52,942 bases of DNA from Candidatus Tepidiaquacellales bacterium UBA2330 (GCA_002344965.1 DDUU01000025.1:22070-75011); one strand, 5' to 3'; shown: positions 34,479-45,453, counted from the first letter of the stretch. A program made the numbers and translations. The notes: generated from the sequence alone by a model not told the origin.

Positions 34479-37400
34479 TCAGATATCAAATCCGAACAGC
34501 ACTCCGAAATAGTAATTTAATTCTTTTCCGTATGTGACCGGCGTATTCTGATAAGTGTTTGTAAATTTATCAAAGCCGTAAGCAACGTCAAAAAATATAC
34601 TTGTCGGAAACACATAAAATGAAAACGCCTGAAGTCTGAGCTGCGCTCCGATGTCAGTTTTGAAATCCTTTAACTTTGTATCGCTGCCGTTCCATGCATT
34701 ACCGTAATCTCCGTAAAGAGAGAAATAAAGTTTATCAAGATAAAGCGGTGAAATTCTTGTATCTATTTTTGAGAATACGGGTAGTCTGTATGTAACATTC
34801 AGTGCTACGGATCTTCCTCCGCCGATGGAATAGAAAGGATAACCTCTCATACCCGGAAGTCCGGAAGCGTAGTAATTATAAAAATCCTCAACAGGCGGAC
34901 CGAATATAGTACCGCCGGCAAGTCTTAAGGACAATGAATGAGTATTTTTAAAAAATCCGAAAGTTTCCGTCCATGTTCCGTAAAACTTATTCAGATTTCT
35001 GTTTTCATAATTAGTGGAAATAGTGCCGTTTTCATTTACTACAATAGACGGATTGATCTTACTCATTTCAAAATCATATCTCAGTTCCAGTATCCTTCCG
35101 ACAGGATTTATATCGGAATTTTTTCCCGGTTCAATGCTCTCGTAATTATATGTGAGAGAAAAATCATTTGCCTTAAAATAAGTTTCCCTGGATGATCTCA
35201 CGGAAATTCCGCTTTGCGGAATTGCGAATGCGTCTATATCATAAGCATAATTTGAAAGAGTGTATCCCAGTTTCATCTGGTGATCATGATTGAATACATG
35301 AAACGCCATTCCGAAATCAAATGAAAGCAGATCATAAGTAATGCCGACATTGATCGTATCAATACCAGCTATCAGATCACCGTCAGATTTTCTTGTAGTA
35401 TTGTAACCTTCGAGAGTTATCTTCGGCAGGAAGCCAACTTTCTTGGTAAAGAAATCCTTAAAAAAAGGAAAACCGTTATTATATTCAAACTGGAGGAACA
35501 GATCCCTTTCTCCTTTTATATTCATTGCCGCTCCGCCGAATACTGCAAATCTGTTAAGCATCTCGCTTGAGAAAAAATAAAGTCCGGGTTTTATTGATTC
35601 AAGAAAATTAAATTTGTTTTTTCTCTGATAGGTATCAAACCTTATTACCGGAACAAAAGAAAGCGAAGTGAAGAGACTTTTATATGGTTTCTTTTCAAGC
35701 TGAGGCACATCCTTGTCATTGAAATTTTTCAGCCTGCTCCAGTTATAATTACTGCCGGCGGTAAGCGAATCTTCGCTTGTATATTTTGTGATAAGAATAT
35801 CCGGCTGATCATATTTTCCAAGAGCTTCAGGATTGTGTTCGGCAAAATTTTTCAGATATGCTATTTTATATCCTGTAGGTTTATAGGAAGAATAAGCCAG
35901 ATTACCGTTATCATCGACAGACGGCATAAAAGCTCCGCCGATTGCGTTAGTAATCTGCATTACTTTTCCGGAATCCATATCCATTGAATAAATATTAAAT
36001 ATACCTGTCGGGTTTGAAGCAAAATACATTTTCTTACCGTCCCTGGAAAAAAACGGACTTCTGAAGTCAATACCTTTTTCATCAAGTATAAAATCCATTT
36101 TTCCAGTTTCAATATCTATCTCAGCTATTTTCCTTGCTTCTTCAAATGAATAATCAAAAACAATTTTTTTACCGTCTCTTGTAAATTTCGGATTATATAT
36201 CTGTTCGCCGTTTTTAAAAAAAGTAAGCGGCTTATATCCTTTCCCGTTTGCATTAGCTATCTGAAGATTTAGCGTACCGTCTCCGTTAATTACAAAACAG
36301 ATTTTATCTCCTTCGGGCGAGTATGAAGGTGAAATCGCTCTGAGCTTTGAAGTAAGTTTTTTTTCCTTCTTGGTCTTAGTGTCAAATTCATAAATATCAA
36401 AAACAGTGGAGTTTAAAATAGTCCTTGGATAATTTCTTTTAGAATAAATTATTTTTCTGGAATCGGGAGACCATGAAAAATTCGATGCCACTGGAGCGTC
36501 AATAATATCTAGTTTCTTTGACGCAATTTCATATACATACAGACCTGTAGATCCGTAATCATAATCCTGATTTGAAAGATAAGCGACTTTTTTTCCGTCG
36601 GGCGAAAGCTGAGGATAATAATTTGCAAAGCCCTTATTCTCAAGAATAACTCCCTCTACTTCATCTTTCTTTACATTTTCCAGACGTTTTTTATAATCTT
36701 TTTCGAGATACTCTTTCCACTGTTCATATACTTTTTTACCGTCAACTCCAAGAGCTTCTTTCATCGCTCTGTCCATGCTGAAGTTAGTAAAGTCGCCGAG
36801 ATGTTCAGTGATCTTTCTGAGTTTATCCTCTCCATACTGCTCTGAGATGAACCTTGTAAGCGCATAACCGAGATTGTAAATTGATTCTGCTTTAAGACTT
36901 GTAATGGAAGAGAATTGTCCCATCTCACCCCAGGTCAGAAGATTACCTCCTTCAATGTAACTTCTCAGGATCATATCTCTGTGAGAATCCCAGTATTCGT
37001 AATTCAGCTGCTGTCTCTGATACTGAGCGGTTCCTTCCGCAAACCATGCGGGAACGCCAACGCCTGAAAGGGGATAAGAGACTATGGCGTTAGGATAACC
37101 GTAAAGTACGTCGGGACGGATCTCGTTTTCATAGCCGAGCCACTGAAGGTAAAAGGTCGGGAGTTTTCTTCCGTACTTAAGCGATGCCTGCACCTGGACA
37201 GCGTGAACGAACTCGTGAGTAATAACATTTCTCAGCCAGTTGTGTGTGCCTCTGAGATCATAATCCAGCGCAGTGGAATAAATCTCAATTCTGTTTCCGA
37301 AATAATCCGTTGCACCGTTAGCTATATCCGAAACATCATTTACTACAAAATTTACTTTTTCATCAGGTTCGTATTTATATAAAGAAGTGATCGGTCCGTA

Positions 37401-37601
37401 TATTTCTTCAGCGATTTTTGCAATTGTGTTAGCTGTTCTTTCAGTGCCTTCGTGATAATGAATTATAAAATGCTTGGTTTCAATTGTGTGCCATTCAAGC
37501 TCCGGATGCGGGTCAAACTGTGAATAAAGTTTATTTGAAAATGGAAAAAAAATTAAAGCTGTAACAATAAGAGAAAAATTCAGGACTTTAATATTAAACA
37601 T
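34479..37601 (-). CDS. metallopeptidase / TolB-like propeller / outer-membrane beta-barrel fusion
   Basis: This 1040-residue exported protein has a signal peptide (residues 1-27, LIVTALIFFPFSNKLYSQ). Residues about 30-290 are a peptidase MA-like gluzincin domain: ITHEFVHAVQ with zinc ligands His129 and His133 and catalytic Glu130, and WFAEGTAQYQ with the likely third ligand Glu189. Residues about 320-640 contain WD40/PD40 (TolB-like) repeats such as PQLSPDGKKVAYLSN, FSWSPDSRKIIYS and PSYSPEGDKICFV. The C-terminal about 350 residues look like an Omp85-type surface-antigen barrel (GLPGMRGYPFYSIGGGRSVALNVTYRLP ... ending FGVLFGFDI). It is divergent from sprA, 167 bp away. I infer an outer-membrane-anchored protease; substrate unknown. 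Confidence 0.82.
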   Translation of the reverse strand: MFNIKVLNFSLIVTALIFFPFSNKLYSQFDPHPELEWHTIETKHFIIHYHEGTERTANTIAKIAEEIYGPITSLYKYEPDEKVNFVVNDVSDIANGATDYFGNRIEIYSTALDYDLRGTHNWLRNVITHEFVHAVQVQASLKYGRKLPTFYLQWLGYENEIRPDVLYGYPNAIVSYPLSGVGVPAWFAEGTAQYQRQQLNYEYWDSHRDMILRSYIEGGNLLTWGEMGQFSSITSLKAESIYNLGYALTRFISEQYGEDKLRKITEHLGDFTNFSMDRAMKEALGVDGKKVYEQWKEYLEKDYKKRLENVKKDEVEGVILENKGFANYYPQLSPDGKKVAYLSNQDYDYGSTGLYVYEIASKKLDIIDAPVASNFSWSPDSRKIIYSKRNYPRTILNSTVFDIYEFDTKTKKEKKLTSKLRAISPSYSPEGDKICFVINGDGTLNLQIANANGKGYKPLTFFKNGEQIYNPKFTRDGKKIVFDYSFEEARKIAEIDIETGKMDFILDEKGIDFRSPFFSRDGKKMYFASNPTGIFNIYSMDMDSGKVMQITNAIGGAFMPSVDDNGNLAYSSYKPTGYKIAYLKNFAEHNPEALGKYDQPDILITKYTSEDSLTAGSNYNWSRLKNFNDKDVPQLEKKPYKSLFTSLSFVPVIRFDTYQRKNKFNFLESIKPGLYFFSSEMLNRFAVFGGAAMNIKGERDLFLQFEYNNGFPFFKDFFTKKVGFLPKITLEGYNTTRKSDGDLIAGIDTINVGITYDLLSFDFGMAFHVFNHDHQMKLGYTLSNYAYDIDAFAIPQSGISVRSSRETYFKANDFSLTYNYESIEPGKNSDINPVGRILELRYDFEMSKINPSIVVNENGTISTNYENRNLNKFYGTWTETFGFFKNTHSLSLRLAGGTIFGPPVEDFYNYYASGLPGMRGYPFYSIGGGRSVALNVTYRLPVFSKIDTRISPLYLDKLYFSLYGDYGNAWNGSDTKLKDFKTDIGAQLRLQAFSFYVFPTSIFFDVAYGFDKFTNTYQNTPVTYGKELNYYFGVLFGFDI

Positions 37602-37768
37602 TGAATATTAATTTGTTAATAATTATAATTGACAAAAAATTAAATAGATTTGGTGCTGTTAAGTAAGTTAAAACCGGTAAGAATTAGTCAAATAAACAGA
37701 GTATTTTTTAAAAGATTAAAATAAGGCTTATAGAAGAATTTTACAATTTTGTAATTTTTAACTCGAAG

Positions 37769-40700
37769 TTGAATTTTAATTTCACATCGAAAACACATTC
37801 ACTTATCCGGCCAAAGAAATTATTTTTAATAATAATAATTCTATTTGGTATATGCAATGTTACTTTTTCGCAAGGCAGACGCGACAGGATAAGCGGTAAC
37901 GTAAACTACAACAGAGTCGGACAGACTGATACTTCATCTGTTATTTCAGCTGAAGATTCGCTGAAACTAATAGAAGCGAGAGAACCGGTGGATTCTACTG
38001 CGCGTATTAAGTACTTTAAATACGAACCCGATTATTTTTTCGGTACAAAACTAACCGGCAGGAAATCTCCTTTGCTTCTCGGTAATTCGTCTGTTCTGAA
38101 ACCGGAAGTATCTTTTGATACATCCGGCAATGTTATACTTACTGAAAATTTTAACGGCGAGCCAATCAGAGCACCGCTTGTAATTCCCCTTGAGACATAT
38201 CTTCAGCAGCTTTCAGCAAAAAACAGGGATATTATTTTTTCAGATATTGTAAATGAATATTTCAGAGGAGGGACACAGGACGATCTCGGTAAGCTGTTTG
38301 AAAAATTTACAGACATAACTATTCCACTTCCGTTTAAATCAGAAAGTATTTTCGGTCCGCCAACATTTAATCTAAAGCTTAACGGCGCAGTGGATATTAC
38401 CGCATCATATCAGAGTGCAAAAAGCGATCAGACAATTATTACAGGTCTTAGTAATGTTAACAACAGCATTAATTTCAAACAGGAAGTTCAGCTTACTGCA
38501 AAGGGAAAGGTCGGAGATAAATTAAGCATTGACGCAGATTATAATACTCAGAGACTTTTTGATTTTGAGAATCAGCTCAGACTGAAATATGAAGGATATG
38601 CCGATGAAGTTATAAAAAAGATTGAAGGAGGTAATGTTTCACTCGAAACAAGATCAGGTCTTATAGGTTCGTCACAGTCACTGTTCGGAGTAAAAGGTGA
38701 TTTCCAGTTAGGAGCATTATCGCTTTCCGCAGTCATATCACAGAAGAAAAGTAAAACAGAAACTAAAGATTACAGCGGCGGCGCGCAGGAGCAGAGGTTT
38801 GATATAAAGGTCTGGGATTATTCCGATAACCATTATTTTCTTGATACTGCATACAGATCAAGTTTTATAGATTTTTATACAACAGGCACTACTATCAGCC
38901 CCAGGACTGACAGTCTGACTGTGGATGAGCAGTCATTCGAAGTATGGGTGCAGACTGATCTGCAGACCACGGGATACAGAAGAGCTGCAATGTATATTGA
39001 TCTTCCTAATCTACCTCAGGGAGGCAGATACAATGATACATTAAAAACCGTGAATTTTAATTTACAGGGAGTTAATGCTTCGGGAATTGTAAGAAAACTC
39101 GAAACCAGTGAATATAAACTTAACAGAATTGCCGGTTATGTTTCGCTTAATGTCAGTTTACCTGAAAATTACTTCATAGGCGTTGCATATAAAAGAACAA
39201 AGACGCTTGAGCAGTTCGGAACTATCAGTACGGATTCCGGAAATGCGCAGGATACGCTGATACTGAAAATGATCAAGCCGGAAAATCTTGTTCCGTCAAA
39301 CACACTTGCTTGGGAGCATAAGCTAAAAAACATATACAGACTTCCCGTTTCCAGGGTGGTACAGGAAGGATTTGAGTTTGAAGTAAAATATCTTGACAAC
39401 GGAAATTACATACCGACTTTACCGCCTTCTCAGAATATTTCAAGAAATCTTATTTTTATTTTAGGACTTGACCGTTTTACAAACGGCAGGTCAGGTGAAC
39501 CTGATAACAAGTTTGATTTTATACCCGGTACTACAATTGATGTGGAAAACGGCTATGTTATATTCCCGACTCTGAAACCATTTCTTTCCAATCTGTCTGA
39601 ATATTCTGAAAACGGAAACAGAATAGATTCAAGCTTCTGGTATCCGCAGATCTATACGCTTTCCAAAAATGATTCCCGACTTCAGCCGAATGCAAATAAT
39701 TATTCGATCATGGGTAAAGCCAGAGGCGAAGCAGGTATCAGCAATACTATCAGTCTGGGATTTAATCTAGTACAGGGAAGCGTAGTGATTAAAGTCGGTG
39801 AACTGGTACTTACTCCCAATATTGATTACACTGTGGATTACTCTACAGGTACCGTAGTTATAAGAAATACTTCAGCTCTGCTCTCAAAAGATTTAAAAGT
39901 ATCTTACGAAACAAATGATCTCTTTACGCTTGCTTCAAAAACATTTCTCGGATTGAGGGGAGATTATAAAATTTCGGATAAAAGTTCTATAGGTTTTACT
40001 TTTGTAAATCTTAAACAGGAGACTCTCAATGACAAGGTAAGAATTGGGGAAGAGCCGACAAATAATTCTATGTTTGGTCTTGATTTTCAAACAGAGATAC
40101 CCGTAAAAACGCTTACAAATCTTGTGAATCTGCTTCCGGGTTTTAATACAAAAGAACCTTCCACAATTACAGTAAGAGGAGAGATTGCATCTATACTTCC
40201 TGATCCAAATACAAAGAAAAGTCTTATTCCCGGTGATAATAATGAAGCAGTCGCTTACATTGATGATATGGAAGGCGCGAAAAAAATTATTTCACTCGGT
40301 ACTACATATAATTCGTGGACAATAAGTTCCGTACCTCTGGATGAGTCAATAGGATTCAGAGACAGTCTGCAGTTTAAGCAGCGCAAAAGAGGAAAAATGA
40401 AATGGTACAATCTGCCAAACAGTGAACTCCTCACAAATATTTATCCTCTGAAGAGCGTTCAGGCGAATCAGAATACAATCACTCCTTTTTATATGAGTTA
40501 TGTTCCGACTAAAAGGGGAACATATAATTACAACGGGGATTATGAAACTATTGTAAATCTGGATTCGACATGGAACGGTGTTATGAAATTTCTGAATACA
40601 ACCAGCAATGATCTTATTAATGAAAATATAAATTTCATTGAGTTCAGTATGCGTGTGGAAAATCTTAATCAGAATACTATAGGCGGGAAGCTGATTATCG

Positions 40701-43700
40701 ATCTTGGTAATATAAGTCAGGACGCAATCCCAAACGGCGAACTTAATACGGAAGATACGCTTGGTAACGGAGAGCTGCGTTCAGAAGCCGATGATAAGGG
40801 ACTTGATTTCAAAACTGACGCCGAGGAATTAATCGAATACAATAACAGGAACGGCACCAATTTTACTTTGCAGCAGCTGCCCGATCCTGCAGGGGATAAT
40901 AATAACATAAATCCTGTGTTTGATGAAAATCTTATTAACGGTACGCAGGGAAATTTAAATTTTGATAACGGACGAAGACCTGACACGGAGGATCTGAACA
41001 AAACTGTCCGGATAAATAACGGGAATGATTATTTTCAGTTTGAAATATCTCTCGATACATCTTCTTTGAATCCATATATAGTAGGTACCGGACTGAACGG
41101 CTGGCATCAGTATAAGGTACCTCTTTCACAGTTTACCAAAGCTTACGGTAACGCTTCTTTTAACAATATACAGTTTTCAAGAATGTGGCTTACAGGTCTG
41201 AAGGATTCCGTCAGACTGACTATGTATGAAATTAATCTGACGGGAAATCAGTGGGTAAAACCTGTTAAAACCGATACAACATACAATATTTCCGTTGTCA
41301 GCATTGAAGAAAATCCGAATTACTATCAGAGTCCGGTTCCCGGCGACGTCCTGAGACAGACAGTAAGAGGTCAGAATAATCAGGATACAAAATCAAACGA
41401 GCAGTCGCTTTCGCTGGAAGTTACAAACCTTACAAGCGGAGTTAGAAAAGTTGCAAGAAAAGATTTCAGCACTTTGCCACTTGATCTTTTTAATTACCGT
41501 TCGATGAAAATGTTCGTAAACGGAGATCCGTCTTTTAATTATACAAATGATCAGATCTATGACGCGATAATGGTAATCAGATTCGGGAATGATTCGAATA
41601 ACTATTATGAATACAGAGCTCCGATACATCCCGATAACAGAAATCTTAACAGACCTGAGCAGCCGTGGGATTCATTAAACAATGTTACTATAAATTTCAA
41701 TGAACTTACAAAGCTGAAACTCGCGCGGGACAGCGTTAATGTTCCTGTGTCTGCTCCTGTAGCAAATGTACCCGGCGGAGAATACAGGATTTTCGGAAAT
41801 CCGGATCTGAAATCAATCAGAGAGATCATAATGGGAATAGAAAAAAACAGAAGCGGACTTAATTCGTCAATTTCGGGAAGCGTTTGGTTTAACGAACTTC
41901 GTCTTGTCAATGTAATAGATGACGACGGAGTTGCATTTAATTTAAATGCAAATGTTAAGCTGGCGGATCTTATGGATTTTAATTTTGCTATTTCCAAGAC
42001 AGATCCTTTTTTCCATTCGCTTGACACCCGGGTAGGCACCAGAAATACCGGACTTTCATGGGATTTCAGCACCACTATTAATGTTCATAAATTCATTAAC
42101 AATGCGCTTGCTTCTGCCATATCTGAAAGCTGGAAAGATTTTATTACGCTTCCGCTGACATTCAGACATTCCGAAACAATGAATAATCCCAGATATTTTC
42201 CCGGTACTGATATTGAAATAGACAGGGCGGCGGATCAGAGATATCAGAGAGTGCTTGCGCAGACAGGCAGTATTGAACAGGCGCAAAACGCAAAAGATAA
42301 TGTATATGAAGAAGCTCAGAGTCTTGTAGTAAGAAATAATCTGACTATAAGCAGTATGTATTTTACTTTGCCCGGAAGTAACTTTTTTGTAAAAAACATT
42401 TTCAATCAGCTTAGATTTAATTTTAATGCGGATTTCGGAAATTCAAGGGACATAACATATGAAAGAAAGAATGATTTCAGATATAACGGCGGTGTGAGTT
42501 TTTCCACTGACTTCGGACTTTCTGAAAAGCTGAATCTTGATATTGGAAAACTAATACCTCTCGGCGAACAATACAGTAATGCAAAGTTGTATTTCTTTTT
42601 ACCGTTTATCCCTATGATACCGCTGTTTAGTAATAATATATCCGCATCTACAGATTTTAACAGATCAAGATTTGAATCAAAGCAGAGACAGTTCGTAAAT
42701 GACGATCTTACTTCAAGAGACTTCAGAGCAAACAGAGGTTTCCGGCTTGACTGGAAATTTATTGAAAACTGGATCGTTGATCTTACGGGAAACTACGATT
42801 TCCGCGCAGGCAGTGATCTTACGCCATATGAAGTTTCAGATACTACCGGTACTCAAAGACCGGACAGCGAAATTTTTAATGATATTTTCTTTAACGGCGG
42901 AGTGGTTAATTTCGGAAAAGATCTTGATTACGTTCAGACAGTTACCATTAATCCGAAGATCAGTCTTCCGTATATAGATAAATTTTTTACCGTTACAGGT
43001 GCTTATAATGTCAGATACGGATGGATAAATCCGAATCAGATCATTAATGTCGGTTATAATACAGGTTTCTCAAATACACTTAATGCAACAGGGAGTTTAA
43101 AGCTGAATGAATTGTTCTCTATTTTCAGCGGCTCTGATAACGGAAATTTAAGAGCAAACGGTATGGGTAAAGGAAGCGGAAGAGATACAATCAATAAGAG
43201 TTCGCAGAGTCTGGCTGATATTTTAAATATATTTAAAACTCTTGTACCTAAGGATATCAGCATTACATACTCGCAGAATAATACCGTATCAAATGCCGGC
43301 GTAACGGGAAATCCGGGATTCGGAAATTTCTGGTTTTATCCGACTACTCAGGAGAAATACGGTCCTTCCAGAATGTATCAGCTTGGATTCAGTCAGTATC
43401 CCGGCACAAGGGCACCGAATCTCAGTCAGCTTACTGATACTTATCTTCACGGAAATGAACTTTCGTTTTCTACATCAATAAATCCGCTTCTTCCTGAAAA
43501 TATAACTATGTCTCTGAATTTTAAAACTAACTGGGGCTTTACAAACAATCTCGTTTATACTTCAGATGAGATCGGTAATATTGGAAATCCAACAAGTAAA
43601 ACAAGTTCAGTGTTATCAGGAAATTCAATATTCTTTGTAGGCGATATGGAAAATTTTGAATTTCAGGGAGATGCTAACAATACTGTGCAGTCAAGATCTC

Positions 43701-44383
43701 AGCTGACATCAGCTTTTGAAGATCAGATTTCATCTTTTCCGTTTCCAAACTGGTCACTAAGTATTTCAGGACTTGAAAAATTTCCTTTGTTCTCTGAATT
43801 TGCTTCGCAGGTTTCAATTGAAAATAATTTTATATCAGAATACAGGGAAAGCAGATTAATTGATATCAACAGCGTTGACATTCCAAATTCACAGGCAGTA
43901 ACTCAGGCGTTCAGTCCGCTGTTAGGACTTAATGTTGTATTTAAGGAATTACTCGGAGGTAATATGACAACTAACTTCAGAATCAATTCCAGTATATCGA
44001 ATATACTCAATCCGATCGGTGCAAACGTTCAGACAATAGGTACAAGCGAATGGAGCGTAAATGCAAACTTTACAAAAAGCGGTTTCAGTATTCCGCTGTT
44101 CGGTTTATCACTGCAAAACGACATAGCTTTCGCGCTGACTTTTTCCAATTCTAAAAACGAACCGATAAATTATGAATTCGGATCAGGAGTGAAAGTGCCT
44201 GTTACGGGTAACGGATCTTCAGTTACGACAATAAATCCTTCAATACAGTATTCGCTTAGTTCTAAAGTATCAATGCAGCTCTTTTACAAATATATTTCCA
44301 CAAAACCGACAGGAACATCAGTTACAACCGTACCGAGATCTTCGAATGAAGGGGGTTTAAATATCAGAATTACTATTCAGTAA
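37769..44383 (+). CDS. sprA: T9SS outer-membrane translocon SprA (Sov)
   Basis: SprA is the giant outer-membrane barrel through which type IX cargo crosses. The protein is 2204 residues, within the family's range, with a signal-peptide-like hydrophobic stretch (about residues 18-35, LFLIIIILFGICNVTFSQG). Family-typical segments include LGKLFEKFTDITIPLPFKS, IKPENLVPSNTLAWEHKLKNIYRLP, GTTIDVENGYVIFPTLKPF, YIDDMEGAKKIISLG and, near the C-terminus, repeated barrel strands ending GGLNIRITIQ. The only good start before the signal peptide is TTG 37769. Its presence explains the sorting domains of 14358, 19302 and 49292. It converges with the BMP lipoprotein gene, leaving 3 bp between stops. Confidence 0.93.
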   Translation: MNFNFTSKTHSLIRPKKLFLIIIILFGICNVTFSQGRRDRISGNVNYNRVGQTDTSSVISAEDSLKLIEAREPVDSTARIKYFKYEPDYFFGTKLTGRKSPLLLGNSSVLKPEVSFDTSGNVILTENFNGEPIRAPLVIPLETYLQQLSAKNRDIIFSDIVNEYFRGGTQDDLGKLFEKFTDITIPLPFKSESIFGPPTFNLKLNGAVDITASYQSAKSDQTIITGLSNVNNSINFKQEVQLTAKGKVGDKLSIDADYNTQRLFDFENQLRLKYEGYADEVIKKIEGGNVSLETRSGLIGSSQSLFGVKGDFQLGALSLSAVISQKKSKTETKDYSGGAQEQRFDIKVWDYSDNHYFLDTAYRSSFIDFYTTGTTISPRTDSLTVDEQSFEVWVQTDLQTTGYRRAAMYIDLPNLPQGGRYNDTLKTVNFNLQGVNASGIVRKLETSEYKLNRIAGYVSLNVSLPENYFIGVAYKRTKTLEQFGTISTDSGNAQDTLILKMIKPENLVPSNTLAWEHKLKNIYRLPVSRVVQEGFEFEVKYLDNGNYIPTLPPSQNISRNLIFILGLDRFTNGRSGEPDNKFDFIPGTTIDVENGYVIFPTLKPFLSNLSEYSENGNRIDSSFWYPQIYTLSKNDSRLQPNANNYSIMGKARGEAGISNTISLGFNLVQGSVVIKVGELVLTPNIDYTVDYSTGTVVIRNTSALLSKDLKVSYETNDLFTLASKTFLGLRGDYKISDKSSIGFTFVNLKQETLNDKVRIGEEPTNNSMFGLDFQTEIPVKTLTNLVNLLPGFNTKEPSTITVRGEIASILPDPNTKKSLIPGDNNEAVAYIDDMEGAKKIISLGTTYNSWTISSVPLDESIGFRDSLQFKQRKRGKMKWYNLPNSELLTNIYPLKSVQANQNTITPFYMSYVPTKRGTYNYNGDYETIVNLDSTWNGVMKFLNTTSNDLINENINFIEFSMRVENLNQNTIGGKLIIDLGNISQDAIPNGELNTEDTLGNGELRSEADDKGLDFKTDAEELIEYNNRNGTNFTLQQLPDPAGDNNNINPVFDENLINGTQGNLNFDNGRRPDTEDLNKTVRINNGNDYFQFEISLDTSSLNPYIVGTGLNGWHQYKVPLSQFTKAYGNASFNNIQFSRMWLTGLKDSVRLTMYEINLTGNQWVKPVKTDTTYNISVVSIEENPNYYQSPVPGDVLRQTVRGQNNQDTKSNEQSLSLEVTNLTSGVRKVARKDFSTLPLDLFNYRSMKMFVNGDPSFNYTNDQIYDAIMVIRFGNDSNNYYEYRAPIHPDNRNLNRPEQPWDSLNNVTINFNELTKLKLARDSVNVPVSAPVANVPGGEYRIFGNPDLKSIREIIMGIEKNRSGLNSSISGSVWFNELRLVNVIDDDGVAFNLNANVKLADLMDFNFAISKTDPFFHSLDTRVGTRNTGLSWDFSTTINVHKFINNALASAISESWKDFITLPLTFRHSETMNNPRYFPGTDIEIDRAADQRYQRVLAQTGSIEQAQNAKDNVYEEAQSLVVRNNLTISSMYFTLPGSNFFVKNIFNQLRFNFNADFGNSRDITYERKNDFRYNGGVSFSTDFGLSEKLNLDIGKLIPLGEQYSNAKLYFFLPFIPMIPLFSNNISASTDFNRSRFESKQRQFVNDDLTSRDFRANRGFRLDWKFIENWIVDLTGNYDFRAGSDLTPYEVSDTTGTQRPDSEIFNDIFFNGGVVNFGKDLDYVQTVTINPKISLPYIDKFFTVTGAYNVRYGWINPNQIINVGYNTGFSNTLNATGSLKLNELFSIFSGSDNGNLRANGMGKGSGRDTINKSSQSLADILNIFKTLVPKDISITYSQNNTVSNAGVTGNPGFGNFWFYPTTQEKYGPSRMYQLGFSQYPGTRAPNLSQLTDTYLHGNELSFSTSINPLLPENITMSLNFKTNWGFTNNLVYTSDEIGNIGNPTSKTSSVLSGNSIFFVGDMENFEFQGDANNTVQSRSQLTSAFEDQISSFPFPNWSLSISGLEKFPLFSEFASQVSIENNFISEYRESRLIDINSVDIPNSQAVTQAFSPLLGLNVVFKELLGGNMTTNFRINSSISNILNPIGANVQTIGTSEWSVNANFTKSGFSIPLFGLSLQNDIAFALTFSNSKNEPINYEFGSGVKVPVTGNGSSVTTINPSIQYSLSSKVSMQLFYKYISTKPTGTSVTTVPRSSNEGGLNIRITIQ

Positions 44384-44386
44384 ATT

Positions 44387-45424
44387 TTATTTGAGTTCGA
44401 TTTTAATTTCACCGGCCGACAGTTTTTTCTTTGCTTCATCAGTTTTTAAAATGATCTCTTCACTGATAAGCGATTTATTATTCTCATCATAAACATAGCT
44501 TACGCCGTTATCCAGTAGTCCGAATGTTTTTATACCGCCGGTAAATTTATTTTCAGTAAAATCTTTTACTGTATTAAACACAGCTCTGTCAACGAGCTTT
44601 ACCATGCTAGTCATTACAAATCCGGGAGCTTCTTTCTGCTGATCCATATCCACTCCGATAGCGAATTTATTTTTTTCTCTCGCAGCTTCAAAAAGTCCCA
44701 GACCGGATAATCCTGATGCATGATAAATAATATCAGCTCCGCTGTTATACTGGCTGAGAGCAATTTCCTTTGCCTTGCCCGGATTTTTAAATCCTTCGGG
44801 CGAAACGCTGACATAACCCGAAAGGACCTGACAGTCAGGATCAGCGTATTTTACGCCCTGCTTATAACCATCTTCAAATTTTCTGATAAGATTTGATTCC
44901 ATGCCTCCGATGAATCCGACTTTTTTTGTCTTTGAATTCAGCGCTGCAATAACTCCCACAAGAAATGAACCCTCTTCTTCTTTAAATTCAATGGCTTCGA
45001 CATTTGCGGGTATCTGCTTCGAAGGATCAATTGAGTAATCCACGCATGCAAATTTCTTATCGGGAAATTCTTTAGCGATATTGTTTATATCATCTGTAAA
45101 AATAAATCCAACTCCGAAGACAAGTCCTACGTCTTTTTTACTTGCTAATTTTCTGAGAGCGGATTCCCTGTCAGAGCCGTCGCCCGGATCTATGACTTCG
45201 AAATCTATACCGAGTTTTTCCTTTGCTTCTTCAAGACCTTTGTATGCTGCGTCATTAAATGATTTGTCGCCTCTTCCTCCGATGTCAAACACGAGTCCTA
45301 CTTTTTTCGGAGCGGCGGAAGTTTCAGTTTCTTTGCCGGATTCATTTACAGCTTCTTTTTTACCGCATGCATTAAAGCTAAAGCATAAAACTGCAGTGAA
45401 GAGTGCTGTGAATATTATTTTCAT
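44387..45424 (-). CDS. BMP-family substrate-binding lipoprotein (nucleoside)
   Basis: This 345-residue lipoprotein has a type II signal peptide with lipobox FNAC (Cys20). The mature domain fits the BMP/Med (PF02608) family: GLVFDIGGRGDKSFNDAAYKGLE, IVGVGFIF-like LVFGVGFIFTDDINNIA, FACVDYSID, KVGFIGGMESNLIRKFEDGYKQGVKYADP, and GADIIYHASGLSGLGLFEAA. Such proteins bind purine or other nucleosides for YufOPQ/NupABC importers. It is the third gene of a minus-strand unit after cytidine deaminase and thymidine kinase, 29 bp downstream of the latter, which supports a nucleoside ligand. The matching ATPase and permeases are at 158-3640. Confidence 0.9.
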   Translation of the reverse strand: MKIIFTALFTAVLCFSFNACGKKEAVNESGKETETSAAPKKVGLVFDIGGRGDKSFNDAAYKGLEEAKEKLGIDFEVIDPGDGSDRESALRKLASKKDVGLVFGVGFIFTDDINNIAKEFPDKKFACVDYSIDPSKQIPANVEAIEFKEEEGSFLVGVIAALNSKTKKVGFIGGMESNLIRKFEDGYKQGVKYADPDCQVLSGYVSVSPEGFKNPGKAKEIALSQYNSGADIIYHASGLSGLGLFEAAREKNKFAIGVDMDQQKEAPGFVMTSMVKLVDRAVFNTVKDFTENKFTGGIKTFGLLDNGVSYVYDENNKSLISEEIILKTDEAKKKLSAGEIKIELK

Positions 45425-45453
45425 AAAATTATTTTATTAATTAATTCGAATGT

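Noticed and set aside
40717..43263. Minus-strand frames of up to 156 residues within sprA
   Set aside because: sprA is conserved throughout this region; the reverse frames show no start context or domain.
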